A DNA stretch of 64,000 bases from Pseudomonas sp. NFACC02. Its GTDB lineage: Bacteria; Pseudomonadota; Gammaproteobacteria; Pseudomonadales; Pseudomonadaceae. Of the stretch, positions 1 to 13,260 are shown in pieces. The stretch spans positions 310,001 through 374,000 of the forward strand of contig NZ_FOEO01000002.1 of NCBI RefSeq assembly GCF_900110765.1. The letters run 5' to 3'. The number at the start of each line of letters is the position of its first letter. Positions within the stretch are counted from its first letter, which is position 1. The position numbers and the translations under genes were made by a program. The notes below the pieces were generated by a model that saw nothing but the letters and a program-made list of their open reading frames with translations, made no database searches and had not been told where the DNA came from.

Positions 1-418
1 AGTCGATGACGCCGCCCGCTTCCTTGGCCGTGATGTCGAAGCTTTCGCTGATTTTCGACACATCACCGGACAGCAGCAGGGCCGGGGTCTGGGTCAGGCG
101 CTGATCCAGCGTCTTGATGGTGACCTGCTCCAGGTCCGGGTCCCACAGCGTGACTTTCTTGCCGTCGGAGACCATGGTCTGCTCCTGAGGCGGATTGGTG
201 TGCCAGTAGAACAAGCCCGGGCGCTGAAGAGTCATCTCACCGGAGGTTTCCTGCAGCTGCGTGCCGCCGCCATCCAGCGTCAGCTGCGAAAAGTTGCCGC
301 TCAGGGTTTTCGAGTTTTCCAGCAACTGGGTCAGGCGCGTGACGTCTTTGCTGTCGGCGTGGGCAGGCATGGCAGAAATGGTCAGTGCAGTTACCAACAA
401 CATGCGGATAAGACGCAT
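1..418 (-). CDS. lolA: Outer-membrane lipoprotein carrier protein LolA (3' end outside window)
   Basis: LolA is the periplasmic chaperone that takes mature lipoproteins from the LolCDE ABC transporter in the inner membrane to LolB in the outer membrane. The first 139 codons are visible. Residues 1-21 form a Sec signal peptide (basic MRLIR start, hydrophobic core, AHA cleavage site before DSKDV). The mature part has the LolA pattern: a short helix ([18 protein letters not shown]), then amphipathic beta strands with [14 protein letters not shown] and YWHTNPP-type segments. It follows ftsK by 75 bp on the same strand, the usual Pseudomonas order. The C-terminal third lies beyond the left edge. 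Confidence 0.95.
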   Translation of the reverse strand, partial: MRLIRMLLVTALTISAMPAHADSKDVTRLTQLLENSKTLSGNFSQLTLDGGGTQLQETSGEMTLQRPGLFYWHTNPPQEQTMVSDGKKVTLWDPDLEQVTIKTLDQRLTQTPALLLSGDVSKISESFDITAKEAGGVID

Positions 419-493
419 GGGAGTCCTCTTTGAGTTGGGTTAAGGCCGGACGGCGCCGTAATGGCGCCGTCCAGTCACTCGTGACGTAAAGTG

Positions 494-2899
494 TCAGTCA
501 CGCATAGGGGCTGGCGCAATCACTTCCCGCGAGCCATTGGTGTTCATGGAGGTCACGACGCCGGCCATTTCCATGGCTTCGATCATGCGCGCTGCCCGGT
601 TATAACCAATCTTGAGCTTGCGCTGCACGGCAGAAATCGACGCACGACGGCTTTCCAGCACGAAGTTGACTGCCTCGTCGTACAGTGCGTCGGTTTCGCT
701 GTCTTCACCATCACCACCGCCGCCACCGCCCTCGAACCCGCTGCCGGCCTCTTCGACGCCGTTGAGGATATCGTCGTTGTATTGCGGCGTGCCGCGCAGT
801 TTCCACGCCTCGACGACGCGGTGAACCTCGTCGTCGGACACGAACGCGCCGTGAACACGAATGGGCAGGCTGGTGCCGGGTGGCATGTAGAGCATGTCAC
901 CGTGGCCAAGCAGTTGCTCGGCGCCACCCTGGTCGATGATCGTCCGGGAGTCGATCTTGCTCGACACCTGAAACGCCATGCGAGTCGGGATGTTGGCCTT
1001 GATCAGACCGGTGATCACGTCAACCGACGGACGCTGGGTCGCAAGGATCAAGTGAATACCCGCCGCCCGCGCCTTCTGTGCGATACGTGCAATCAGTTCT
1101 TCGACCTTCTTGCCGACGATCATCATCATGTCGGCGAACTCGTCGACCACCACGACGATGGTCGGCAGCTTGGTCAGCAGTGGCGCTTCGTCGTGAATGC
1201 TTTCGCGGTGATACAGCGGGTCGGACAACGGGGTGCCGGCGTCTTCGGCTTCCTTGACCTTATGGTTGAAGCCCGACAGGTTCCGCACGCCCATCTTCGC
1301 CATGAGCTTGTAGCGACGTTCCATTTCCGCCACCGACCAGCGCAGGGCGTTGGCGGCGTCTTTCATGTCGGTGACGACCGGACACAGCAAGTGCGGGATA
1401 CCTTCGTAGATCGACAGCTCGAGCATCTTCGGGTCGATCATGATCAGCTTGGCGTCTTCCGGCCCCGACTTGAACAGGATCGACAGGATCATCGCGTTCA
1501 CACCGACCGACTTACCGGAACCGGTGGTGCCGGCGACCAGCAAGTGAGGCATCTTCGCAAGGTCGGTGATGATCGGCTTGCCGCCGATGTCGTGACCGAG
1601 CGCCAGGGTGACCGGCGATTTGAAGTTGTCGTATTCCGGGGTCGACAGCACCTCGGAGAAGCGCACGATCTGGCGGTCTTCGTTGGGAATTTCGATACCG
1701 ACGGTGGTCTTGCCGGGAATGACCTCGACCACACGAACGCTGGTCACGGCCAGGGATCGTGCAAGGTCCTTCGCCAAGTTGGCGATGCGGCTGACTTTCA
1801 CACCCGCTGCTGGCTGGATCTCGTAACGGGTAATCACCGGACCCGGGTGAATCGAGTCAACGGAGACTTCGACACCGAACTCCTTGAGCTTGATTTCCAG
1901 CAAGTGACCGACCGCAGCCAGAGACTCGGGCGAATAGTTGAGCTGTTTCTTTTCTGCCGGGTCGAGAATCGAAATCGGTGGCAAGGTGCCTTCCACGGCG
2001 CTGTCGACGAACAACGGCGCCTGTTTTTCTTTCTGCACGCGCTTGCTGGGCTCGGGCGGGCGGGTCGGCGCGGGGGCAATGACGGCGGGAATGTGCTTCT
2101 CGCGCGCGGTCATGTGCTCGGTCAGGACCTGCTCACGCTCGATCAGCCGCTCTTTCACCTTGGCCTGCTCACGACGATCAGGCACCACCGGCGCGACGAC
2201 CTCGTCAATACGCATGTCGACTTCGCGCAGCTGCGCCACCATTTGCTTGCGTTCGTTCCGGGCCGTCCACCAGCGATTGATCGCGCTCTGGAACAGTTCG
2301 AAGAGGTCCAGCGTGATCTTGCCCGTGGTGTCCATGACCTTGAACCAGGACAGGTCGGTGAACACGGTCAGGCCGAACAGGAACAAGGCGATGAACAACA
2401 AGGTGCTGCCCTGCACGTTCAGCGCACGCTTGGCCAGATCGCCGAGCACTTCACCCAGAACGCCACCGGCCGATCCGGGCAGCCCGGAGGCGGAATGGAA
2501 ATGAATGTGCGCCAGCGCCGCGCCGGCGAGTACCAGAAACACCAGGCCGATCAGGCGCCAGGAGAACAGCCAGCCGCTCCACTGCCACGGTTCATGGCGG
2601 TGACGGAACACCTGGTACGCCTTGACGCCGAGCAGCAGCGGGAAGATGTAGGCGAAATAGCCCAAGACCATGAACAGGATGTCGGCGGAAAATGCACCCG
2701 CGCGACCGGCCGCGTTCTGCACCTGCACGGAGCTGCTGGTGTGACTCCAGCCCGGATCGCCCTGGTCGTAGGTCAGCAAGGCCATCATCAGGTACAGGCA
2801 CAAGAAGCCGAAGGCGATCAGCGCACCTTCCTTGAGTCGGTAGTGCAAATGCTGCCGCCAGAGCGGAACGGGGCTGGGTGCTGCGGTGGATTTCTTCAA
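494..2899 (-). CDS. ftsK: DNA translocase FtsK
   Basis: Cell-division DNA pump (801 aa) that couples septation to chromosome dimer resolution at dif through XerCD. Residues 1-200 hold about four membrane segments that anchor it at the septum. A short charged linker (about 210-330) follows, much shorter than in E. coli. The RecA-like motor has Walker A GTTGSGKS near residue 456 and Walker [11 protein letters not shown] near 583. The C-terminal gamma winged helix (about 735-800, containing [21 protein letters not shown]) is the domain that reads KOPS sequences. A GGGGGG-rich hinge precedes gamma. lolA follows in the same direction. Confidence 0.98.
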   Translation of the reverse strand: MKKSTAAPSPVPLWRQHLHYRLKEGALIAFGFLCLYLMMALLTYDQGDPGWSHTSSSVQVQNAAGRAGAFSADILFMVLGYFAYIFPLLLGVKAYQVFRHRHEPWQWSGWLFSWRLIGLVFLVLAGAALAHIHFHSASGLPGSAGGVLGEVLGDLAKRALNVQGSTLLFIALFLFGLTVFTDLSWFKVMDTTGKITLDLFELFQSAINRWWTARNERKQMVAQLREVDMRIDEVVAPVVPDRREQAKVKERLIEREQVLTEHMTAREKHIPAVIAPAPTRPPEPSKRVQKEKQAPLFVDSAVEGTLPPISILDPAEKKQLNYSPESLAAVGHLLEIKLKEFGVEVSVDSIHPGPVITRYEIQPAAGVKVSRIANLAKDLARSLAVTSVRVVEVIPGKTTVGIEIPNEDRQIVRFSEVLSTPEYDNFKSPVTLALGHDIGGKPIITDLAKMPHLLVAGTTGSGKSVGVNAMILSILFKSGPEDAKLIMIDPKMLELSIYEGIPHLLCPVVTDMKDAANALRWSVAEMERRYKLMAKMGVRNLSGFNHKVKEAEDAGTPLSDPLYHRESIHDEAPLLTKLPTIVVVVDEFADMMMIVGKKVEELIARIAQKARAAGIHLILATQRPSVDVITGLIKANIPTRMAFQVSSKIDSRTIIDQGGAEQLLGHGDMLYMPPGTSLPIRVHGAFVSDDEVHRVVEAWKLRGTPQYNDDILNGVEEAGSGFEGGGGGGDGEDSETDALYDEAVNFVLESRRASISAVQRKLKIGYNRAARMIEAMEMAGVVTSMNTNGSREVIAPAPMRD

Positions 2900-3352
2900 A
2901 ACGCTTCAATTCCTGCGCGCTAGCGCGAACATCTTAGTGGTTGACTATGAGCGACTGCATCGACGAAATAGTACTGACCAATCCCTGAGCGCCTTGAGAC
3001 GACAACATCGTTGAAGGCATGCTCGACAGGTGACTTGAAATGAGGTTAAACAACATCGGGCATTGTACGGATTTGCACGCTGCACGCCACGTTAGTCTGG
3101 CGTGGACGTTGCAGATCTTCAAGCGTCAATGACAACAGGCGATTTGAGCATGCATTGTCTTTGCTGACAAAGACTTATGACGTGTCTTTCTCATTCTTCA
3201 CAACTGTCCAAAGGCCATGCTCCGTTTGAAGACCGTAAATACACGTCACGTTCAACGATGTCGCTGCAGTCAACGCCGTGTGACCGCGTTCACCGCCCGT
3301 AGTTGCACAACGGCTCACCACTCCCCTCCCCTCTCGCAAAAGTCTTGACGCC
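2900..3352. other. Intergenic region between divergent ftsK and aat
   Basis: This 453 bp separates two divergent genes and should hold both promoters. I see no convincing ORF, RNA gene or strong dyad. P. aeruginosa has trxB1 in this position; no thioredoxin reductase or remnant (no GxGxxG or CATC motif) is readable here. No clear Shine-Dalgarno precedes the aat start, only a C-rich CTCCCCTCCCCTC stretch. Confidence 0.5.
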
Positions 3353-4042
3353 ATGCTGACCTGGTTACAACGCGACACCCTTGATTTTCCGCCCCTGGAA
3401 AAGGCCATGCGCGAGCCTAACGGGCTCCTGGCCGGAGGGGGCGACCTGTCAGCCGACCGGCTGATCCGGGCCTATCGCCACGGCTGTTTCCCTTGGTATC
3501 AGCAGGGGCAGCCAATCCTCTGGTGGTCGCCGGACCCGCGTACGGTGTTGTTTCCTGACGAATTGCACGTGTCCCGCAGCCTGGCCAAAGTGCTGCGCCA
3601 GCAAAAGTATCAGGTGACCTTCGACCAGGATTTTGCAGCGGTCATACGCGCCTGCGCCGAGCCGCGAGACTACACGGACGGCACCTGGATCACAGGCTCC
3701 ATGCAGGCCGCCTACATAGAGCTGCACGCACGCGGGTTCGCCCACAGCGTTGAAGTCTGGGACCAGGGCGAACTGGTCGGCGGGCTTTACGGCCTGGCGA
3801 TGGGCCAGCTTTTTTTTGGAGAGTCGATGTTCAGTCGCGCCGACAATGCGTCCAAGGTCGGATTCGCGACGCTTGTCGAACATCTGAAGGCGTGGGGGTT
3901 CGTATTGATAGACTGCCAGATGCCGACGCAGCACCTGCAAAGCCTGGGCGCCCGCTCGATTCCGCGCCAGACCTTCGCCCAATACCTGAACAGGCACCTC
4001 GATCTGAGCAATTCCGCCGACTGGTCACCTAGGCGAGTTTGA
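3353..4042 (+). CDS. aat: Leucyl/phenylalanyl-tRNA--protein transferase
   Basis: Aat (229 aa) transfers Leu or Phe from aminoacyl-tRNA to proteins with N-terminal Lys or Arg, creating primary N-degrons for ClpS/ClpAP. Family landmarks are the [10 protein letters not shown] block (residues 24-33), GCFPWY (44-49) and WWSPDPR (57-63). The GNAT-like core follows, with [22 protein letters not shown] and [19 protein letters not shown]. Length is normal. The start gives the usual MLTWLQRDT terminus, although no good Shine-Dalgarno precedes it. bpt follows 47 bp downstream and clpA/clpS lie close by, which links it to the same degradation pathway. Confidence 0.97.
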   Translation: MLTWLQRDTLDFPPLEKAMREPNGLLAGGGDLSADRLIRAYRHGCFPWYQQGQPILWWSPDPRTVLFPDELHVSRSLAKVLRQQKYQVTFDQDFAAVIRACAEPRDYTDGTWITGSMQAAYIELHARGFAHSVEVWDQGELVGGLYGLAMGQLFFGESMFSRADNASKVGFATLVEHLKAWGFVLIDCQMPTQHLQSLGARSIPRQTFAQYLNRHLDLSNSADWSPRRV

Positions 4043-4089
4043 GTCGGCTGGCATACACTCTTATCTAAAGTTTTTCTCGAGGGTTGATC

Positions 4090-4797
4090 ATGACCGAGCT
4101 GGCGCGGCTTAAGTTTTATGCCACTCAACCCCACTCCTGCAGCTACCTGCCCGAGGAACAAGCCACTACGCTGTTCCTCGACCCCAGCCAGCCGATGGAC
4201 GTGCAGGTCTACGCCGACCTTTCCGACATGGGGTTTCGCCGCAGTGGCGACCATCTTTATCGTCCGCACTGCCAAAACTGCAGCGCGTGCGTGCCTGCGC
4301 GGATTCCCGTCGGCCTGTTCGAACCCGATCGTCAGCAAAAACGCATTTTCAAGAAAAATGCCGACATCGAAGTCACCAGCACCAAGGCACACTTCAGCGA
4401 AGAATATTTCGATCTTTACCAGCGCTATATCGAACAACGCCACGCCGACGGCGACATGTTCCCTCCCAGTCGCGATCAGTTTTCGACCTTCCTGGTCCGC
4501 GACCTGCCGTTCTCGCGGTTCTATGAATTTCGTGTCGACGGGCGATTGCTTGCCGTCGCTGTGACCGATCTGCTGCCCAACGGCTTGTCGGCGGTTTATA
4601 CCTTCTACGAGCCCGGCGAAGAAAAGCGCAGCCTCGGTCGCTACGCGATTCTCTGGCAAATCGCCGAAGCCGCTCGCCTGCAACTGCATGCGGTGTACCT
4701 GGGGTACTGGATCAAGAACTGCAAAAAGATGAATTACAAGACGCAATATCGCCCTATCGAGCTGCTGACCAATCAAAGATGGGTCACTCTTTACTGA
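4090..4797 (+). CDS. bpt: Aspartate/glutamate leucyltransferase (Bpt/Ate)
   Basis: Bpt (235 aa) adds leucine from Leu-tRNA to N-terminal Asp or Glu, turning secondary destabilising residues into ClpS-readable N-degrons. The N-terminal ATE domain has C17 and the cluster C61-x2-C64-x2-C67 (HCQNCSAC). The C-terminal ATE domain has [18 protein letters not shown] and [16 protein letters not shown] start at ATG 4090 ([13 protein letters not shown]), six bases after GAGGG, rather than at the in-frame TTG at 4084. It probably forms an operon with aat. Also annotated as ate. Confidence 0.97.
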   Translation: MTELARLKFYATQPHSCSYLPEEQATTLFLDPSQPMDVQVYADLSDMGFRRSGDHLYRPHCQNCSACVPARIPVGLFEPDRQQKRIFKKNADIEVTSTKAHFSEEYFDLYQRYIEQRHADGDMFPPSRDQFSTFLVRDLPFSRFYEFRVDGRLLAVAVTDLLPNGLSAVYTFYEPGEEKRSLGRYAILWQIAEAARLQLHAVYLGYWIKNCKKMNYKTQYRPIELLTNQRWVTLY

Positions 4798-4898
4798 AGC
4801 CCTTGGCTTAACCCCCATTTTTCGGGCACAATGCAGCCCGCTTTTGCCTGGCTGCCGTTTGCACCGGGCCATTCATTGGATACCGAGGGCTTTACTGC

Positions 4899-5117
4899 AT
4901 GTCGAAAGAAGACAGCTTCGAAATGGAAGGCACTGTCGTCGACACCCTGCCCAACACCATGTTCCGTGTGGAGTTGGAAAATGGGCACGTCGTAACCGCG
5001 CACATCTCCGGCAAGATGCGCAAGAACTACATTCGTATTCTTACCGGCGATAAGGTCCGCGTTGAACTGACGCCCTACGACTTGAGCAAAGGGCGCATCA
5101 CGTATCGCGCCCGCTAA
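4899..5117 (+). CDS. infA: Translation initiation factor IF-1
   Basis: IF-1 (72 aa) binds the ribosomal A site during initiation and assists IF-2 and IF-3. The whole protein is one S1-type OB fold: [19 protein letters not shown], then [19 protein letters not shown] and the conserved ending [13 protein letters not shown]. Length and sequence are standard. It sits 101 bp after bpt, with a strong terminator directly downstream, so it ends this plus-strand unit. Confidence 0.98.
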
Positions 5118-5126
5118 CAGGTCTTA

Positions 5127-5161
5127 ACAAAAACGCCCGGCACATGCCGGGCGTTTTTGTT
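5127..5161 (+). terminator. Rho-independent terminator after infA
   Basis: Near-perfect stem: AACGCCCGGC, loop ACAT, GCCGGGCGTT, followed by a T-run. The A-run on the left could let it work in both directions. Confidence 0.9.
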
Positions 5162-5180
5162 GGCGCAACTCAAGCACAGC

Positions 5181-5205
5181 ACCCCTTGCAAGCGCGCTCC
5201 TACAG
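5181..5205. repeat. Single REP half-palindrome
   Basis: GCAAGCGCGCTCCTACAG is one arm of the GTAGGAGCG family seen as full inverted pairs elsewhere in the window. Here it stands alone between the convergent infA and clpA ends. Confidence 0.5.
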
Positions 5206-5220
5206 TTTTTTGCAGGCAAC

Positions 5221-5248
5221 AAAAAGGCGCCTGAATCGGCGCCCTTTT
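5221..5248 (-). terminator. Rho-independent terminator after clpA
   Basis: Read on the minus strand: AAGGGCGCC, loop GATTCA, GGCGCCTTTTT, 20 bp after the clpA stop codon. Confidence 0.85.
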
Positions 5249-5267
5249 GCTGTATCGCGATAAAACG

Positions 5268-7538
5268 TCAGGCCATTTCCGCCGTGGTTTCGTAGTCGAA
5301 CGTGATCTCGCCGTCCTTCAGGTCGATGTGAACCACACCGCCATGCTCGGACAACTCGCCGAAGAGGATTTCCTCGGCCAGAGGACGCTTGATCTTGTCC
5401 TGGATCAGACGCGCCATCGGGCGAGCGCCCATCTGCGCGTCGTACCCGCCTTCCGCCAGCCAGCTGCGCGCTGCATCGGAGACTTCGAGCAGCACACGCT
5501 TGTCTTCCAGTTGCGCCTGAAGTTCGGTGAGGAACTTGTCCACCACACTTTTGATGACCTCATGGCTGAGGCGACCAAACTGAATGATGGTGTCCAGGCG
5601 GTTGCGGAACTCCGGCGTGAAGCTCTTCTTGATGACTTCCATCGCATCAGACGAGTGGTCCTGATGGGTGAAGCCGATCGAAGCACGCGCCGCCGTTTCA
5701 GCACCGGCGTTGGTGGTCATGATCACGATCACATTACGGAAGTCCGCTTTGCGGCCGTTGTTATCGGTCAAGGTGCCGTGGTCCATCACCTGCAGAAGCA
5801 GGTTGAAGACTTCCGGGTGCGCTTTCTCGATCTCATCGAGCAGCAGAACACAGTGTGGCTGCTTGGTGATGGCCTCGGTCAACAGCCCACCCTGATCAAA
5901 CCCGACGTACCCCGGAGGCGCACCGATCAGGCGCGAAACGGTGTGACGCTCCATGTATTCCGACATGTCGAAACGCACCAGCTCTATACCCAGTGCCTTG
6001 GCCAACTGGCGAGCCGCCTCGGTCTTACCGACACCGGTAGGCCCCGCGAACAGGAAGGAGCCCACCGGTTTGTCCGGCGACTTCAGGCCTGCACGAGACA
6101 GCTTGATCGCGGTCGACAGCGAATCGATCGCCGCGTCCTGACCAAAAACCGTGAGTTTGAGGTCACGCTCAAGGTTACGCAGCAGCTCCTTGTCGGAACT
6201 ATTGACGTGTTTTGGCGGAATCCGCGCGATTTTTGCGACGATGTCTTCAACCTGAGCCACATCGATACGCTTGACACGCAACTCCGCAGGCTGCAGGCGC
6301 TGATAGGCGCCCGCCTCGTCGATCACGTCGATGGCCTTGTCCGGCATGTGACGGTCGTTGATATAGCGCGAGGCCAGTTCAGCGGCGGCACGCAGGGCTT
6401 CGTCACTGTATTCGATGCTGTGGTGCTGTTCGAAGCGGCCTTTCAAGCCACGCAGAATACCGATGGTGTCTTCTACAGAAGGCTCGGACACATCGACTTT
6501 CTGGAAACGACGAGCCAACGCACGGTCTTTTTCGAAAATGCCGCGGAATTCCTGGAACGTGGTCGAGCCGATGCAACGGATATCACCCGAGGACAGCAAA
6601 GGCTTGAGCAGGTTGGAGGCGTCCATGACACCGCCCGACGCTGCACCGGCACCGATGATGGTGTGGATTTCATCGATGAACAGGATCGCGTGTGGGCGTT
6701 TTTTCAGCTCACCGAGCAACGCCTTGAAACGCTTCTCGAAATCGCCCCGGTATTTGGTGCCAGCCAGCAAGGCACCGAGGTCCAGTGAATAGACGACGCT
6801 GCTGGCCAGCAGGTCAGGCACCTGATTGTCGACGATACGCTTGGCCAGGCCTTCAGCAATGGCGGTCTTGCCGACCCCGGCCTCACCGACGAGCAAGGGG
6901 TTGTTCTTACGACGGCGCGCGAGAATCTGAGCGACACGCTCGACTTCCAGCTCACGGCCCACAAGCGGATCGATGCGGCCCTGGCGGGCCAGTTCATTCA
7001 GGTTGCTGGCATAGGCATCCAGAGGATTGCCCGAAGAAGAAGACTCGCCGCCCTCATCATCCTGCATATCTTGCTCACCTTCAGAGTGATCGCCATGCCC
7101 CGGCACCTTGGAGATTCCGTGGGCGATATAGTTGACGACATCAATTCGGGCAACGCTCTGCTGTTTCAGCAGGAAGACGGCCTGACTTTCCTGTTCGCTG
7201 AAAATGGCCACCAGAACGTTCGCGCCAGTGACTTCACGCTTACCGGAGCTCTGTACATGGAACACGGCACGCTGGAGCACGCGCTGGAAGCCCAGGGTGG
7301 GCTGGGTCTCGCGATCCTCATCATGAACAGGGATCAGCGGCGTGGTGGAGTCGATGAACTCCTGAAGGTCGTGTTTGAGTTTGTCGAGGTTTGCGCCGCA
7401 GGCACGCAGAACAGTGGCGGCAGCCTCATTGTCCAATAGAGCCAACAGAAGGTGCTCGACCGTCATGAACTCATGACGCTTCGAACGGGCCTCCTTGAAA
7501 GCCAAATTGAGGGTGACTTCGAGCTCACGGTTTAACAT
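5268..7538 (-). CDS. clpA: ATP-dependent Clp protease ATP-binding subunit ClpA
   Basis: ClpA (756 aa) is the AAA+ unfoldase that feeds substrates to ClpP. It has an N-domain (about 1-145) that docks ClpS, and two AAA+ modules with Walker A GEAGVGKT near residue 218 and GPTGVGKT near 499. Walker B sequences ILFIDEIHT and [13 protein letters not shown] are visible, and an IGF tripeptide (ARASIGFTH) near residue 616 matches the ClpP-docking loop. Length matches the family. clpS lies 29 bp upstream on the same strand, so adaptor and unfoldase are probably co-transcribed. Confidence 0.98.
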   Translation of the reverse strand: MLNRELEVTLNLAFKEARSKRHEFMTVEHLLLALLDNEAAATVLRACGANLDKLKHDLQEFIDSTTPLIPVHDEDRETQPTLGFQRVLQRAVFHVQSSGKREVTGANVLVAIFSEQESQAVFLLKQQSVARIDVVNYIAHGISKVPGHGDHSEGEQDMQDDEGGESSSSGNPLDAYASNLNELARQGRIDPLVGRELEVERVAQILARRRKNNPLLVGEAGVGKTAIAEGLAKRIVDNQVPDLLASSVVYSLDLGALLAGTKYRGDFEKRFKALLGELKKRPHAILFIDEIHTIIGAGAASGGVMDASNLLKPLLSSGDIRCIGSTTFQEFRGIFEKDRALARRFQKVDVSEPSVEDTIGILRGLKGRFEQHHSIEYSDEALRAAAELASRYINDRHMPDKAIDVIDEAGAYQRLQPAELRVKRIDVAQVEDIVAKIARIPPKHVNSSDKELLRNLERDLKLTVFGQDAAIDSLSTAIKLSRAGLKSPDKPVGSFLFAGPTGVGKTEAARQLAKALGIELVRFDMSEYMERHTVSRLIGAPPGYVGFDQGGLLTEAITKQPHCVLLLDEIEKAHPEVFNLLLQVMDHGTLTDNNGRKADFRNVIVIMTTNAGAETAARASIGFTHQDHSSDAMEVIKKSFTPEFRNRLDTIIQFGRLSHEVIKSVVDKFLTELQAQLEDKRVLLEVSDAARSWLAEGGYDAQMGARPMARLIQDKIKRPLAEEILFGELSEHGGVVHIDLKDGEITFDYETTAEMA

Positions 7539-7567
7539 AGCTTCACCTCATACCCAAGTGTCCGGCG

Positions 7568-7930
7568 TTAACCGTCCTTCTCGATCTCACAGAGTAGCGG
7601 ATGCTGACTTTCTCTGGCGTATTGGTTCACCTGCATGGCCTTGGTCTCGGCGATGTCGCGGGTGAACAATCCACATACCGCCCGTCCCTCTGTATGGACG
7701 GCCAGCATGACTTTCGTCGCCAGCTCACGATTCAGGTTGAAAAACACCTCGAGTACTTCGACAACGAAATCCATCGGGGTGTAGTCGTCGTTGAACAAAA
7801 CCACCTTGTACATCGGTGGCACCTGCAATGTCGGCTTGGCTTCCTCTACGGCTATGCCGGCCGCGTCGTCCTCATGGGATTGCGGATCATCCTGATTGAA
7901 TGTTAGTCGAATCTTGCTGATTGCATGCAT
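7568..7930 (-). CDS. clpS: ATP-dependent Clp protease adaptor ClpS
   Basis: ClpS (120 aa) is the N-recognin that binds proteins with N-terminal Leu, Phe, Tyr or Trp and hands them to ClpA. A flexible acidic N-terminal tail (1-38) is followed by the core starting [19 protein letters not shown]. The N-degron pocket residues are intact: N47, D48, D49 and H79, with the same spacing as E. coli N34, D35, D36, H66. It is the first gene of clpSA and is divergent from cspD. Confidence 0.97.
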   Translation of the reverse strand: MHAISKIRLTFNQDDPQSHEDDAAGIAVEEAKPTLQVPPMYKVVLFNDDYTPMDFVVEVLEVFFNLNRELATKVMLAVHTEGRAVCGLFTRDIAETKAMQVNQYARESQHPLLCEIEKDG

Positions 7931-8152
7931 GGTAAAGAAGGTTCGTAGGGGACGAAATTGAAATAAGTAGTCACGGGCATGCCGGTTTTCAACTGGACCG
8001 CTGCGTGGCCTTGACTAACGGCTAAACGGTGTTACAAACAATAGAACCCACATTGGGTAAAAAGGGTCCGCGCAGTCAACCAAAATTTTTTAGGTCCGGC
8101 GGATGAGAGGTGATGATACTCCCATCGGAGTCCTTTGCAGAGGGATGTGACT

Positions 8153-8419
8153 ATGCTAAGCGGTAAGGTCAAGTGGTTTAACAACGCCAAGGGGTATGGC
8201 TTCATCGTTGAAGACGGCAAGTCCGAGGACCTGTTTGCGCACTATTCGGCGATTGAAATGGATGGCTACAAGACCCTCAAAGCCGGCCAGCCGGTCCAGT
8301 TTGAGATCATCCAGGGCCCCAAAGGCCTGCACGCCGTGAAAATCAGTGGGCATCCGTCGACCACCAATGCCAGTAAAGAAGCAGCTCATCAGCAGGAAAA
8401 GCAGCACGAACACAGCTGA
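8153..8419 (+). CDS. cspD: Cold-shock-domain protein, CspD type
   Basis: Small nucleic-acid-binding protein (88 aa). The cold-shock domain covers residues 1-67 with RNP1 (KGYGFIV) and RNP2 (DLFAHYS), followed by a polar His/Gln/Glu-rich tail. I start at ATG 8153, seven bases after AGAGGG; the in-frame TTG at 8135 lies upstream of that Shine-Dalgarno. Its position divergent from clpS is the conserved clpA-clpS-cspD arrangement. In E. coli, CspD is a stationary-phase inhibitor of replication; the role here is inferred from that. Confidence 0.93.
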   Translation: MLSGKVKWFNNAKGYGFIVEDGKSEDLFAHYSAIEMDGYKTLKAGQPVQFEIIQGPKGLHAVKISGHPSTTNASKEAAHQQEKQHEHS

Positions 8420-8461
8420 GATCACGCCTGAGCCGGACCGTTCAAGCGCGAAACCTGAGAG

Positions 8462-8498
8462 CCGGTCAGCTCCACATTGGGGCTGACCGGTTTTTTTT
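8462..8498 (+). terminator. Rho-independent terminator after cspD
   Basis: CCGGTCAGC stem, loop TCCACATTGG, GGCTGACCGG, then eight T. No T-run on the other strand, so it serves cspD and not icd. Confidence 0.9.
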
Positions 8499-8520
8499 CG
8501 TCCACGGGATGGCGCGAACG

Positions 8521-9777
8521 TTACATATGACTGATCAGCGCATCGCCGAAGGCCGATGAAGACAGTAATTTGGCTCCATCCATCAACCGTTCGAAATCGT
8601 ATGTCACCGTCTTGGCCGAAATCGCACCGTTAGTGCCCTTGATAATCAGGTCGGCAGCCTCCGTCCAGCCCATGTGCCGCAACATCATTTCTGCCGACAG
8701 AATCAACGACCCCGGGTTGACTTGATCCTTGCCTGCATATTTAGGCGCCGTACCATGGGTGGCTTCGAACATCGCCACGGTGTCGGACAGGTTGGCGCCC
8801 GGGGCGATGCCAATGCCCCCCACTTCTGCCGCCAGCGCATCGGACAGGTAGTCACCGTTAAGGTTGAGCGTGGCAATCACGTCGTATTCGGCCGGACGAA
8901 GCAGGATCTGTTGAAGCATGGCGTCGGCGATTGCGTCCTTGACGACCACGTCCTTTCCTGTTTTCGGGTTTTTGAACTGCATCCACGGGCCACCGTCGAG
9001 CAGCGTGGCGCCAAACTCGCTCCCGGCCACCTCATAGGCCCACTCCTTGAAGGCGCCTTCGGTGAACTTCATGATGTTGCCCTTGTGGACGATGGTCAGC
9101 GAATCGCGATCATTGTCCACGACATACTGAAGGGCTTTACGCACCAGGCGCTGAGTGCCTTCTCGCGAGACGGGCTTGATGCCAATTCCGCAGTCCTGAT
9201 CGAAGCGGATCTTGGTCACGCCCATTTCCTCCTTGAGGAACTTGATCACCTTGATCGCCTCGGGCGAACCGGCCTTCCACTCGATGCCCGCATAGATGTC
9301 TTCGGAGTTTTCGCGGAAGATCGTCATGTCGACATCACCCGGCTTTTTAACAGGGCTCGGCACGCCTTCGAACCAGCGCACCGGACGCAGGCAGACATAC
9401 AGGTCAAGCTGCTGGCGCAGAGCCACGTTGAGTGAGCGGATCCCGCCGCCGACCGGCGTGGTCAGGGGCCCCTTGATCGACACCACATAGTCTTTGACGG
9501 CATCCAGTGTCTCCTGCGGCAACCAGGTGTCCTGGTCATAGACCTGCGTCGCCTTTTCTCCGGCGTAGACCTCCATCCAGGAAATCTTGCGTTCGCCACC
9601 GTAGGCCTTGTCGACGGCCGCATCGACCACCTTGATCATGACCGGGCTGATGTCGACGCCGATACCGTCGCCTTCGATGTACGGGATGATCGGATGGTTC
9701 GGCACATTGAGCGAATGATCGGCGTTGACCGTGATTTTCTCGCCGACCGCTGGCACCTTGATCTTGTCGTATCCCAT
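8521..9777 (-). CDS. icd: NADP-dependent isocitrate dehydrogenase, dimeric type
   Basis: Icd (418 aa) converts isocitrate to 2-oxoglutarate and CO2 with NADPH formation in the TCA cycle. [14 protein letters not shown] (34-47) opens the dinucleotide fold. [23 protein letters not shown] carries the serine (S115) that matches the AceK-phosphorylated S113 of E. coli. The metal/substrate loop is in [25 protein letters not shown]. Length is standard. It is divergent from the unrelated monomeric isozyme idh, so two enzymes for one reaction share an intergenic region. Confidence 0.98.
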   Translation of the reverse strand: MGYDKIKVPAVGEKITVNADHSLNVPNHPIIPYIEGDGIGVDISPVMIKVVDAAVDKAYGGERKISWMEVYAGEKATQVYDQDTWLPQETLDAVKDYVVSIKGPLTTPVGGGIRSLNVALRQQLDLYVCLRPVRWFEGVPSPVKKPGDVDMTIFRENSEDIYAGIEWKAGSPEAIKVIKFLKEEMGVTKIRFDQDCGIGIKPVSREGTQRLVRKALQYVVDNDRDSLTIVHKGNIMKFTEGAFKEWAYEVAGSEFGATLLDGGPWMQFKNPKTGKDVVVKDAIADAMLQQILLRPAEYDVIATLNLNGDYLSDALAAEVGGIGIAPGANLSDTVAMFEATHGTAPKYAGKDQVNPGSLILSAEMMLRHMGWTEAADLIIKGTNGAISAKTVTYDFERLMDGAKLLSSSAFGDALISHM

Positions 9778-12544
<2,767 letters not shown>

Positions 12545-12560
12545 GGCAGTAACACTCGAT

Positions 12561-12591
12561 CACAAACCCCGGCCCCGCGCCGGGGTTTGTG
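12561..12591 (+). terminator. Terminator after idh
   Basis: Stem CAAACCCCGG / CCGGGGTTTG with loop CCCCGCG, then GTGTTT. Strong stem, but the T-run is interrupted. Confidence 0.7.
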
Positions 12592-12625
12592 TTTCTGAGC
12601 ACCACGGCAATCTGAACGCATGACC

Positions 12626-12716
12626 TGTGGGAGCGAGCGTGCTCGCAAAAGGGTCCTAAGCATCGACATCACCACCGGCCGGTAAACCGCTTTCGCGAGC
12701 AAGCTCGCTCCCACAG
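12626..12716. repeat. REP inverted pair (GTGGGAGCGAGC family)
   Basis: TGTGGGAGCGAGCGTGCTCG at the left faces CGAGCAAGCTCGCTCCCACA at the right, with about 50 bp between. This is the REPIN arrangement (two REP palindromes head to head) common in Pseudomonas. Confidence 0.8.
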
Positions 12717-12749
12717 TGGTTGGCACCGGCCACATGAGCGGAATTTCCA

Positions 12750-13190
12750 ATGACCTGGCAACCCCACATCACCGTCGCAACCGTCATCGAAGACAACGGC
12801 CGCTTCCTGTTCGTCGAAGAAGTCAAAAACGACAAGCGGGTCCTCAATCAGCCCGCCGGCCATCTGGAAGCCAACGAAACGCTGCGTGACGCCGCGATTC
12901 GCGAAACCCTGGAAGAAACCGGCTGGGACGTCGAATTGACCGGCGTGGTCGGCATCTATCTGTACACCGCGCCCAGCAACGGAGTGACCTATCAACGCGT
13001 GTGCTTCACGGCCAAGGCCATCAAACACCATCCCGACCGCGCACTCGACACAGGCATCGTCGGCGCGCCGTGGTTCACGCGCGACGAACTGGCCGCTCAA
13101 CCCGAGCGCTGGCGCAGTGAACTGGTGCTGCAATGCATCGACGATTACCTGGCTGGCCCGGTCCATAGCCTGGATGTCGTGCGCGACTGA
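12750..13190 (+). CDS. nudJ: NUDIX hydrolase, NudJ/YmfB-like
   Basis: NUDIX phosphohydrolase (146 aa). The NUDIX box is complete at residues 37-59 (GHLEANETLRDAAIRETLEE then TGW), matching Gx5Ex7REUxEExGU with E52, E55 and E56 as metal ligands. Its position just before mnmA and hflD is the conserved context of E. coli ymfB (nudJ), a thiamin-pyrophosphate and nucleoside-triphosphate phosphatase. The substrate is inferred from that similarity. Confidence 0.88.
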   Translation: MTWQPHITVATVIEDNGRFLFVEEVKNDKRVLNQPAGHLEANETLRDAAIRETLEETGWDVELTGVVGIYLYTAPSNGVTYQRVCFTAKAIKHHPDRALDTGIVGAPWFTRDELAAQPERWRSELVLQCIDDYLAGPVHSLDVVRD

Positions 13191-13218
13191 ATAGCTTTTA
13201 GCCTTGACGCCGAGTCCC

Positions 13219-13227
13219 TGATAGAAT
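13219..13227 (+). promoter_or_regulatory. Putative extended -10 promoter for mnmA-hflD
   Basis: TG-A-TAGAAT lies 34 bp before the mnmA ATG. A TTGACG at 13204 is only 12 bp upstream of TAGAAT, too close for a normal -35, so this would act as an extended -10 promoter. Confidence 0.35.
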
Positions 13228-13260
13228 CGCGTCCTTTTCCAGGCTACCCATCGAAGTCCT

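Noticed and set aside
491..2923. 810-codon open frame opposite ftsK
   Set aside because: Antisense shadow of a GC-rich gene: the protein is rich in His, Arg, Asp and Val with no domain, while ftsK on the other strand is complete.
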